Counted from the first letter of the stretch, positions 1-4,283 are shown. The stretch is 5,108 bases of DNA from Methanobacteriota archaeon (GCA_013152995.1 JAADFH010000043.1:1-5108); one strand, 5' to 3'. The notes: generated from the letters alone by a model not told the origin. A program made the numbers and translations.

Positions 1-37
1 ACACATACCCGCAGACCGTGCACCTGTACTTGGCTAT
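1..37 (-). CDS. Rubredoxin, N-terminal fragment (continues past left edge)
   Basis: Rubredoxins are small one-iron FeS4 electron carriers; next to these genes it would feed electrons to FprA, rubrerythrin and superoxide reductase. Only the first 11-12 residues are visible, reading xAKYRCTVCGYV, with the typical CxxCGYV first iron-binding knuckle. A strong Shine-Dalgarno GGAGGTG (49-43) lies 5 nt before codon ATA (37-35), exactly where family alignment (M-A-K-Y) puts the initiator. There is no ATG, GTG or TTG in this frame between the in-frame stop TGA (55-53) and the Cys codons. The start therefore appears to be ATA, or ATC one codon earlier. It would overlap the fprA stop by 4 nt (ATAG). Alternatives are a -1 frameshift from fprA giving a fused flavorubredoxin, or a sequence variant. 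Identity as rubredoxin is fairly sure despite the short fragment; the start is not. Confidence 0.75.
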   Translation of the reverse strand, partial: MAKYRCTVCGYV

Positions 38-1254
38 GATACCACCTCCTTCTCAACCCTCCTGTGGTACTCCCTGACCTTCTGTGCAAACCTCCTGCCG
101 AACTCATAGCCCTGCTGGTAGTCCTCCTCACCCGGGCGGTACTTCACCTCATACCCCGGCTCAACCACCTCCAGCTTCATGCTCTTCAGGATGCTCAGCG
201 CCTCTCTCACCCCTCCGCCTCCCCAGCCGTAGCTGCCAAAGGCGCCCGCAATTCTGGCGTAGGGTCTGAGACCGCGGAGGTGCTGCAGGAACTCCGCAAC
301 AGTTGGAAACATCAGGTTGTTCAGCGTGGGTGTGCCCACCAGCAGCCCGCGGTACTTCCAGAACTGCTTTATAGCCACGCTCATGGGCGTATCCCTGAGC
401 TTTATAACCTCGGCGTACATGCCCTCCTCTAAGATGCCATCCAGCACAGCCCTGCACATGCGCTCCGTGGAGTGCCACATGGTGTCGTAAACTATGACCA
501 CGCCCTCCTCAGCCCTGCCCTGCGCCATCTCCAGGTACATCCTGATAACCTTCTCCGGGTTCTTCCTCCATATCACACCGTGGTCGGGGGCAATCATGTC
601 TATCTCCAGCCCGAGCTTCTGGAGCTCGGCAATCTTTGCCTTTATCAGCCTGCCGAAGGGCATGAGTATGTTGGCGTAGTAGTCTATCACCGCATCCTCC
701 AGCACACCCTCCGGCACTAAGTCATCAAAGAGCACCGCCTGAGCATAGTGCTGCCCGAAGGCATCCTGAGAAATCAGCAGCCTGTCCTCCTCCACGTAGG
801 TCATCATGCTATCCGGCCAGTGCAGCATGGGCGTTTCAATGAAGAGCAGGGTCTTGTCCCCCAGCTTTATCCTGTCTCCCGTGCCGACCACCTGAATGTC
901 CCAGCTGGTGGTATCAAAGTGCCTCTCAAGCCCCTCCTTTGCACGCTCCGTGCAGTACAGGGTGGCGTTTTTTGCAACGCTCATAACTTTGTCCCAGGAA
1001 CCCGCATGGTCCATCTCAATGTGGTTGCACACCGCCACCTGAATTTTCTCGGGGTTTGTAAGGCAGCGGATGCGCTCAAACATCACATCGGCGAAGTCGT
1101 GCTTGACGGTGTCCACCAGCGTTATCTTCCTGTCCATTATGAGGAAGTTGTTGTAGGTTGTGCCTCTGGGAGTCTGGTATCCGTGGAAGTCCCTGACGTT
1201 CCAGTCTATGGCACCCACCCAGTATATCCCGGGCTTTATCTGCTTCGCCTTCAT
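34..1254 (-). CDS. fprA: FprA-type flavodiiron protein (O2/NO reductase)
   Basis: Cytoplasmic flavodiiron proteins reduce O2 to water, and in some members NO to N2O, with electrons from rubredoxin or, in methanogen FprA, from F420H2. The 406-residue product matches the usual length of about 400. Residues 1-245 form a metallo-beta-lactamase-like diiron domain with the full ligand set: H78-x-E80-x-D82-H83, H145, D164 and H225, nearly superimposable on Desulfovibrio gigas ROO numbering. Residues 251-400 form a flavodoxin FMN domain with a phosphate loop near 256-264 (YDTMWHSTE), GTPTLNN at 307-313 and a glycine-rich loop at 340-349. The ATG at 1254 is chosen because MKAKQIKPGIYWVG is a natural N terminus and GGTGA overlapping the upstream stop serves as ribosome site. 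An in-frame ATG at 1299 would run inside the superoxide reductase gene. It starts 4 nt after that gene and overlaps rubredoxin. The adjacent rubredoxin favours it as donor, but F420H2 cannot be excluded. Confidence 0.95.
   Translation of the reverse strand: MKAKQIKPGIYWVGAIDWNVRDFHGYQTPRGTTYNNFLIMDRKITLVDTVKHDFADVMFERIRCLTNPEKIQVAVCNHIEMDHAGSWDKVMSVAKNATLYCTERAKEGLERHFDTTSWDIQVVGTGDRIKLGDKTLLFIETPMLHWPDSMMTYVEEDRLLISQDAFGQHYAQAVLFDDLVPEGVLEDAVIDYYANILMPFGRLIKAKIAELQKLGLEIDMIAPDHGVIWRKNPEKVIRMYLEMAQGRAEEGVVIVYDTMWHSTERMCRAVLDGILEEGMYAEVIKLRDTPMSVAIKQFWKYRGLLVGTPTLNNLMFPTVAEFLQHLRGLRPYARIAGAFGSYGWGGGGVREALSILKSMKLEVVEPGYEVKYRPGEEDYQQGYEFGRRFAQKVREYHRRVEKEVVS
43..49 (-). promoter_or_regulatory. 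Shine-Dalgarno of rubredoxin inside the fprA 3' end
   Basis: The minus strand reads GGAGGTG here, a full match to the archaeal/bacterial anti-Shine-Dalgarno. It lies 5 nt upstream of ATA at 37-35 and 2 nt upstream of ATC at 40-38. It is the main reason to think rubredoxin is independently initiated, by translational coupling to fprA termination, rather than fused to fprA. Confidence 0.6.
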
Positions 1255-1258
1255 ACCC

Positions 1259-1624
1259 TCACCTGAACTCCACCTGCTTCTGCCCCTCCCAGAGTCCATG
1301 AAGGTTGCAGAAGGCGTAGGCTCTGAGCGTGGTGGGCTCCTCCAGGGTGAGGGTGAAGCTCACCCTGGGCTGGGCAACCACCGGTGGCAGGGTAACCATG
1401 CCCAGGAAGGTGTACTCGGCGTCGTAGAGGGCAATCCAGTTTATGAAGTGGCTGAGCTCGTTGGGATGCTTCAGCAGCTCACCCACCGCCACACTCACAC
1501 TGAAAGGCTCGCCCGCCTTCACCTGCTCTGGCAGGTGTATCACGGGCAGGTGCTTCTTCTCCATGTCAGTGAGGTTCTCAGGGTCCCTGACTCTGTTCAC
1601 CCCCTTCAGGGAAAACTCCGCCAT
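1259..1624 (-). CDS. Superoxide reductase, one-iron neelaredoxin type
   Basis: Superoxide reductase converts superoxide to H2O2 without making O2, using rubredoxin as electron donor in the cytoplasm. The 121-residue protein has only the catalytic Fe(His4Cys) domain and no N-terminal desulforedoxin FeS4 domain. Likely ligands are H25, H53, H59, C106 and H109, in the motifs KKHLPVI, HPNELSHFINWI and CNLHGLWE. At the flexible active-site loop, the usual Glu-Lys-His is here E22-K23-K24-H25, so Lys rather than Glu sits two residues before the ligand His. The protein lacks the long inserted loop of the Pyrococcus/Archaeoglobus neelaredoxins. The ATG at 1624 follows AGGAGGGTG, which overlaps the stop of the upstream rubrerythrin 11 nt away. 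It ends 4 nt before fprA, so co-translation with it is likely. Its peroxide product would be removed by the rubrerythrins. The family assignment is firm; the loop effect is inference. Confidence 0.93.
   Translation of the reverse strand: MAEFSLKGVNRVRDPENLTDMEKKHLPVIHLPEQVKAGEPFSVSVAVGELLKHPNELSHFINWIALYDAEYTFLGMVTLPPVVAQPRVSFTLTLEEPTTLRAYAFCNLHGLWEGQKQVEFR
1342..1368. repeat. 10-bp inverted repeat inside the superoxide reductase gene
   Basis: CCAGGGTGAG (1342-1351) and its exact complement CTCACCCTGG (1359-1368) flank a 7-nt loop. A tandem hexamer GGGTGAGGGTGA (1345-1356) also allows a competing 7-bp hairpin, 1350-1356 with 1360-1366 around a 3-nt loop. In mRNA this would be a stable GC-rich hairpin. 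It may be a by-product of the codons for the RVSFTLTL beta-strand, so function is unproven. Confidence 0.5.
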
Positions 1625-1635
1625 TTCTCACCCTC

Positions 1636-2139
1636 CTAAAACACCTCAAACCTGCTCGCGGGTGCGTTGCATATCGGACACCGCTCCGGCGGCTCGCCGG
1701 TGACGGTGTGCCCGCACACGGAGCAGATGCTCACCTTCTCTATCTCCACATCTCTGCCAGCCTCTGCAGCCTCCTTAGCCTGAGCATAGAGCTCAGCGTG
1801 TATCTTCTCAGCCTCTATCGCATAACGTATGCTCCTCTTCGCTTTTTCCTCGCCCTGGAGCTCGGCTATTGCGTTGTACGCGGGATACATCTCCTCCACC
1901 TCAAAGGTCTCGCCCTCTATGGCAGCCTCAAGGTTTGCAGTGCTATCCCCGAGCATGCCAAGAGCCCTGAAGTGGTTAGCTGCATGCACCTGCTCCGCAT
2001 AGGCGATGGCTCTGAAGAGCCTTGCGATGTTCTTGAAGCCCTCCTTCTCAGCCTTCTCCGCAAATATCAGGTACTTCATGTGTGCCTGACTTTCGCCCGC
2101 GAAGGCGTTTTTGAGACTCTCCTCAGTCATTTTTCTCAC
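1636..2139 (-). CDS. rbr: Rubrerythrin, Pyrococcus-like type
   Basis: Rubrerythrins are cytoplasmic H2O2 reductases that take electrons from rubredoxin. The 167-residue product has an N-terminal ferritin-like four-helix domain with the full diiron set, E16, E49, H52, E77, E80, E111 and H114, in the motifs AFAGESQAH, YAEQVH, EGETFE and EAEKIH. A C-terminal FeS4 rubredoxin-like domain follows with C139xxC142 and C154xxC157. The sequence strongly resembles the Pyrococcus furiosus enzyme as I recall it, including FAGESxAHMxYLIFAEKAE and EVEEMYP. GTG at 2139 is preferred because GGGGGTG lies 6 nt before it and relatives carry a few residues before the MT; ATG at 2130 (164 residues) is the alternative. 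The gene is 11 nt upstream of the superoxide reductase. A 70-nt gap with promoter-like elements precedes it, so it may head its own transcript. Confidence 0.94.
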   Translation of the reverse strand: MRKMTEESLKNAFAGESQAHMKYLIFAEKAEKEGFKNIARLFRAIAYAEQVHAANHFRALGMLGDSTANLEAAIEGETFEVEEMYPAYNAIAELQGEEKAKRSIRYAIEAEKIHAELYAQAKEAAEAGRDVEIEKVSICSVCGHTVTGEPPERCPICNAPASRFEVF

Positions 2140-2156
2140 TTCTAACACCCCCTTAG

Positions 2157-2176
2157 TAAGTGTGTGCAAACACCTA
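2157..2176. promoter_or_regulatory. Near-palindrome, candidate operator of the rbr-sor-fprA unit
   Basis: The plus strand reads TAAGTGTGTGCAAACACCTA, in which 8 of 10 base pairs are symmetric (core GTGTnTGCAnACAC). It overlaps the downstream edge of the TATA-like box at 2173-2183 and ends just before the predicted leader. A protein bound here would block polymerase or TFB access. No copy was seen elsewhere in the window, and the binding factor is unknown. Confidence 0.4.
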
Positions 2177-2186
2177 AATAATCTTA
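2173..2186 (-). promoter_or_regulatory. TATA-like box of a possible internal promoter before rubrerythrin
   Basis: The minus strand has an AT-rich element, TAAGATTATTTAGG, in an otherwise GC-rich region. Its centre is about 39 nt from the GTG at 2139, closely matching the 38 nt between the strong TATA box at 2859-2868 and its gene's start. That spacing would give a leader of roughly 12-14 nt beginning near the Shine-Dalgarno. There is no clear purine-rich BRE, so confidence is modest. Confidence 0.35.
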
Positions 2187-2190
2187 ACTC

Positions 2191-2202
2191 AAAAAGAGAG
2201 GA
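2191..2202 (-). terminator. T-rich stretch after the upstream rubrerythrin
   Basis: About 10 nt after the stop of the upstream rubrerythrin the minus strand reads CTCTCTTTTTG, with a run of five T. Archaeal RNA polymerase can terminate at such runs without a hairpin. It may give partial termination between the two rubrerythrin genes. No stem-loop was found beside it. Confidence 0.3.
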
Positions 2203-2209
2203 GGTGCCC

Positions 2210-2710
2210 CTACTCAATCTCGCGGAAGGCACCTGAAGCTCCGCACACGGGGCACCGCTCTGGTGGCTCACCCGCAACTGTATAGCCGCACCTCTGGCAC
2301 ACGTGCAGCGCGTCTATGTCAGCGTCTCTGCCACTCTCCACAGCCTCAATCGCCTGCTGGTAGAGCTCTGAGTGTGCCTCCTCAGCCTTTGAAGCCCACC
2401 TGAAGCTGGTAACCGCCTCGGGCATGCCCTCCTCCTCAGCCTTCTTTATGAACTCCGGGTACATCTGCGTCCTCTCGTAGTCCTCGCCCTCCTTAGCCTT
2501 CCTGAGGTTCTCGGCGGTGCTGCCAACGCCGCCCATAACCTTCAGGTGGTTGAGGGCATGCACCGTCTCGCTCTCCGCTGCAGCCCTGAAGAGCTTCGCC
2601 ACGTTGGGGAATCCCTCTTCCTCAGCACGCTTTGCAAAGGCTATGTACCTGCGGTTTGCCTGGCTCTCTCCTGCGAAAGCCTCGGCAAGGTTCTTCATGG
2701 TCTCGCTCAC
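2210..2710 (-). CDS. rbr: Rubrerythrin, second type
   Basis: A second cytoplasmic rubrerythrin, expected to reduce H2O2 with electrons from a rubredoxin-like donor. With the GTG start it has 166 residues. The diiron ligands are complete: E15, E48, H51, E76, E79, E110 and H113, in FAGESQANRRY, SETVH, EGEDYE and KAEEAH. The C-terminal FeS4 knuckles are C138xxC141 and C153xxC156. It differs from the downstream rubrerythrin (FAGESQANRRY versus FAGESQAHMKY), so it is a distinct subfamily rather than a recent duplicate. GTG at 2710 is chosen because GAGGTG (2722-2717) lies 6 nt before it, the same layout as the downstream rubrerythrin. ATG at 2716 and 2698 are alternatives, 2716 having no spaced ribosome site. 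That GAGGTG overlaps the stop of the RCKP-type gene, so the two are likely coupled in translation. A T-run follows the gene. Confidence 0.93.
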   Translation of the reverse strand: MSETMKNLAEAFAGESQANRRYIAFAKRAEEEGFPNVAKLFRAAAESETVHALNHLKVMGGVGSTAENLRKAKEGEDYERTQMYPEFIKKAEEEGMPEAVTSFRWASKAEEAHSELYQQAIEAVESGRDADIDALHVCQRCGYTVAGEPPERCPVCGASGAFREIE

Positions 2711-2720
2711 TTCCATCACC

Positions 2721-2825
2721 TCACGCCTTCTCAAAGGTTCCACTCTGCCCGCACTCGGGGCACTTCCTGGGCTTGCACCGGGTGCTCTTCACAAACCCGC
2801 AGTTTGAACACTTCCAGTCTGCCAT
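2721..2825 (-). CDS. RCKP-type rubredoxin-like mini-protein, 34 aa
   Basis: A very short gene whose complete product resembles only the C-terminal iron domain of a rubrerythrin. It carries C6xxC9 and C22xxC25, expected to bind one Fe (or Zn) in a rubredoxin-like knuckle pair 12 residues apart, plus an extra C17 inside the diagnostic RCKP motif. The N terminus MADWKCSNCG and the lack of any other domain suggest a stand-alone electron carrier. The ATG at 2825 has a good GAGGTG (2836-2831) 5 nt upstream. Its stop overlaps the ribosome site of the downstream rubrerythrin, which makes that protein its most likely partner. A strong BRE-TATA lies about 38 nt upstream of the start, so this gene heads the cluster. 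The rubredoxin-like fold is clear from the Cys pattern; iron rather than zinc binding, and the partner, are inference. Confidence 0.85.
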   Translation of the reverse strand: MADWKCSNCGFVKSTRCKPRKCPECGQSGTFEKA

Positions 2826-2858
2826 ATCAACACCTCACTTCTGAAGTTCGCGCAGGTG

Positions 2859-2874
2859 GTATATATACTTTTCG
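2859..2874 (-). promoter_or_regulatory. BRE-TATA promoter of the redox cluster
   Basis: On the minus strand CGAAAA (2874-2869, BRE-like) directly precedes GTATATATA (2868-2860). This is a near-ideal archaeal BRE/TATA pair, and its orientation is set by the purine-rich BRE. The TATA centre is about 38 nt from the ATG at 2825, predicting a start near 2838 and a leader of about 13 nt that just covers the Shine-Dalgarno. The core GTATATATAC is itself palindromic, so weak firing toward the plus-strand regulator is possible. Confidence 0.6.
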
Positions 2875-2877
2875 TCG

Positions 2878-2886
2878 CATATATTC
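2878..2886 (+). promoter_or_regulatory. TATA-like box of the Lrp-family gene
   Basis: The plus strand reads CATATATTC about 37 nt before the ATG at 2919, which would put transcription start near 2909 with a leader of about 10 nt. There is no Shine-Dalgarno before that ATG, which fits a very short leader. The alternative is the palindromic TATA at 2859-2868, giving a start near 2889, exactly at the left arm of the dyad. Its BRE is poor. Confidence 0.4.
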
Positions 2887-2888
2887 TG

Positions 2889-2914
2889 ACATTCGTTAGC
2901 TATGCTACGAATGT
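2889..2914. promoter_or_regulatory. 11-bp dyad before the Lrp-family gene, candidate operator or leader hairpin
   Basis: ACATTCG (2889-2895) plus TAGC (2897-2900) pairs perfectly with GCTA (2904-2907) plus CGAATGT (2908-2914), leaving a TAT loop and one bulged T at 2896. A further TTCGT at 2871-2875 repeats the one at 2892-2896 after 21 bp, two helical turns. The dyad sits between the two promoters, 5 nt before the regulator's ATG. Lrp/AsnC proteins bind such dyads and usually regulate themselves, so this is the best candidate site; a hairpin in the leader RNA is the alternative. Confidence 0.5.
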
Positions 2915-2918
2915 AGTA

Positions 2919-3347
2919 ATGAACATTGACGAAATTGACCTACAGATAATAGATATTCTGCGTGCAGATGCCAGAACACCCTACACTGAGATAGCCAGGC
3001 GTGTTGGAGTGAGCGAGGCAACGGTGAGGCGCAGGATAAAGAGCTTAGAAGAGCGGGGGGTTATAGCAGGCTACACCGCCGTGGTTGAGCCGGCGAAGAT
3101 GGGCTTCTCAACCGTCGCAATGCTCGGAATAAACACCACCCCCGACAGGTTTCTGGAGGTTGCAGAGGAGCTGATGAAGTTCAGGGAGGTTAAGTGGCTG
3201 GCAACCTCCACGGGTGACCACATGATTCTCGCCGAGGTCTGGGCAAGGGACGGCAGGGAGCTCTCGGAGCTGATTTCCAGGAGAATGGGCAGAATAGACG
3301 GGATAACCCACATACGCCCGGCTATAATTCTTGAACGGCTGAAGTAG
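2919..3347 (+). CDS. Lrp/AsnC-family transcriptional regulator
   Basis: A 142-residue DNA-binding regulator of the usual family length. The N-terminal winged helix-turn-helix spans about 3-50 (DEIDLQIIDIL, then helix-turn-helix at 22-41 with VSEATVRRRI, then the wing to GVIAGYTAVV). A C-terminal RAM ligand and oligomerisation domain follows at about 64-140, with TGDHMILAEV at 98-107. The ATG at 2919 is chosen because MNIDEIDLQI is the classic family N terminus; an in-frame ATG at 2856 would begin inside the TATA region. No Shine-Dalgarno is visible, which fits a short leader. It is divergent from the redox cluster across a 93-nt promoter region with a dyad, so it likely controls that cluster and itself. 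In Methanocaldococcus the relative Ptr2 activates a rubredoxin promoter, a close functional parallel. Its 3' end overlaps the convergent deacetylase gene by 26 bp. The effector is unknown. Confidence 0.92.
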   Translation: MNIDEIDLQIIDILRADARTPYTEIARRVGVSEATVRRRIKSLEERGVIAGYTAVVEPAKMGFSTVAMLGINTTPDRFLEVAEELMKFREVKWLATSTGDHMILAEVWARDGRELSELISRRMGRIDGITHIRPAIILERLK

Positions 3348-4134
3348 CTTTGAGCCTCTCTGCAATCTCAGCCAGGGTGAGCAGCTCTGCGCCGTAGCTT
3401 TCAATGCGCCTCAGCATGCGCTCCACCAGCTTCAGGCGGTGCACCTCACGGGAGGGGTGGATGTAGAAGCAGAAGTGGCTCTCTGCCCTCTCAAGCTGCC
3501 TCTCCAGCTCCTGAAGCACGGCTCTGTCGCTGCTGCTTAGCTCGCAGGGTGAGAGCATGCACACGGGCACCTGCAGCGTCTCCGCCCGCCAGTCGCCGAA
3601 CTTCGGATAGAAGGCTCTGTAGCCGGTGAAGTCGCTGGCATAGCTGAACCCGAAGCTGTCAAGCGCCTGCAGGCAGCTCCTGCTGGTTCTGAAGCCAGGG
3701 GAGGCGAAGCTTCCCGGCTCATGCCCGAAGACCTGCCTGAAGGCTGCAACCCCCAGGCTTATTGTCTGCGCAGCCTCCTGGAGGCTCATCTTCTCCGCCC
3801 TCCGCATCCAGGTGTAGTGGTCGTAGCCGTGCAGCCCAGCCTCGTGTCCGAGCTCCCTGAGCACGTGCAGGCTTTCGGCATGCTCCTCCATGTGCTCCGC
3901 CACGAGCATGCTTCTGAGCAGATGGCTCAGCCGGTGGCTCCTCCAGAGCTCCCTGTTCAGGAGCTTCCAGGGCTGGTGAAGGTAGTTACGCAGGTTTCTG
4001 CCGCACCTGTCGGGACCCATGGCAACGAAGAAGCTCGCCCTCACCTCAAGCCTCTCAAGCAGCTCAAGCAGAGGCTCAAGCGCCAGAATATCGCCGAGGG
4101 TGTCAATGTCAACGCGGAGCGCCGCCGGAAGCAT
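3322..4134 (-). CDS. ArnD-like polysaccharide deacetylase (NodB fold)
   Basis: Predicted metal-dependent de-N-acylase that removes an acetyl or formyl group from an amino sugar. The 270-residue protein aligns by eye along its length with bacterial ArnD, the deformylase of undecaprenyl-linked 4-formamido-arabinose. Shared stretches are LRVDID (D9, D11), FFVAMGPDRCGRNL (36-48), GLHGYDHYTW with H102 and H106, SPGFRT with R149, and FYIHPS with H226; together these cover the NodB catalytic base, metal ligands and LxxH motif. No signal peptide or membrane helix is visible, so it should act on the cytosolic face, probably on a lipid-linked sugar. The ATG at 4134 places LRVDID at the same distance from the start as in ArnD; no convincing Shine-Dalgarno precedes it. 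A TTTAT element about 27 nt upstream would fit a leaderless transcript. The substrate is unknown: archaea lack lipid A, so an S-layer or N-glycan precursor is a guess. Confidence 0.87.
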   Translation of the reverse strand: MLPAALRVDIDTLGDILALEPLLELLERLEVRASFFVAMGPDRCGRNLRNYLHQPWKLLNRELWRSHRLSHLLRSMLVAEHMEEHAESLHVLRELGHEAGLHGYDHYTWMRRAEKMSLQEAAQTISLGVAAFRQVFGHEPGSFASPGFRTSRSCLQALDSFGFSYASDFTGYRAFYPKFGDWRAETLQVPVCMLSPCELSSSDRAVLQELERQLERAESHFCFYIHPSREVHRLKLVERMLRRIESYGAELLTLAEIAERLKATSAVQEL

Positions 4135-4283
4135 GGCTGTATCTTCCCCGCGGCAGGCATAAAGCTTGCTTAGCAGCAGGCTTGCGCAGTCAAGCCTGCG
4201 GTGAGGTTGGCACCGAAACTATGATCTTCACAGCTTTAGCTCACACGAATTAATAAAGCCGAGCGCAATACAAGACAGCTCAG
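4135..4283. other. Non-coding gap between CBS gene and deacetylase
   Basis: About 150 nt with no supported gene on either strand. It holds the inverted repeat listed at 4176-4199, an AT-rich TATA-like stretch on the minus strand near 4247-4258 (CTTTATTAATTC), and a TTTAT element near 4158-4164 that could be the deacetylase promoter. I looked for a tRNA T-loop and anticodon pattern and found none. A small RNA starting near 4227 is conceivable but unsupported. Confidence 0.5.
4176..4199. repeat. 9-bp GC-rich inverted repeat with 6-nt loop
   Basis: GCAGGCTTG (4176-4184) and its exact complement CAAGCCTGC (4191-4199) flank the loop CGCAGT. It lies between the end of the CBS gene and the deacetylase start. 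No T-run follows in either direction, so it is not a standard terminator. It could be an operator for the deacetylase or a leader hairpin if transcription starts upstream. Confidence 0.5.

Noticed and set aside
37..60. Classical -1 slippery heptamer fusing fprA to rubredoxin
   Set aside because: No X-XXY-YYZ heptamer exists in the short window where a shift could occur (52-36), so frameshifting is kept only as an alternative to a non-canonical start.
1255..1299. Longer fprA start at ATG 1299
   Set aside because: It adds 15 residues not typical of the family, lies inside the superoxide reductase gene, and the ATG at 1254 has a better placed ribosome site and N terminus.
64..2145. Long open frames on the plus strand opposite the redox genes
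   Set aside because: They are antisense to firmly identified genes, are rich in Pro, Leu, His and Ser as expected of GC-rich shadow frames, and show no recognisable motifs or ribosome sites.
2140..2277. Longer rubrerythrin reading frame from ATG 2277
   Set aside because: It overlaps the other rubrerythrin gene and the promoter-like gap; the extra residues resemble no rubrerythrin N terminus.
2856..2918. Longer Lrp-family start at ATG 2856
   Set aside because: It would begin inside the TATA region and add 21 hydrophobic residues before the classic MNIDEIDLQI start of the family.
4176..4199. Intrinsic terminator after the CBS gene
   Set aside because: The hairpin is good but no T-run follows on either strand, and it is about 85 nt past the stop codon.
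4135..4283. tRNA or small ORF in the gap before the deacetylase
   Set aside because: No T-loop consensus or cloverleaf arms were found, and the only short frames are about 10 codons with no ribosome site.
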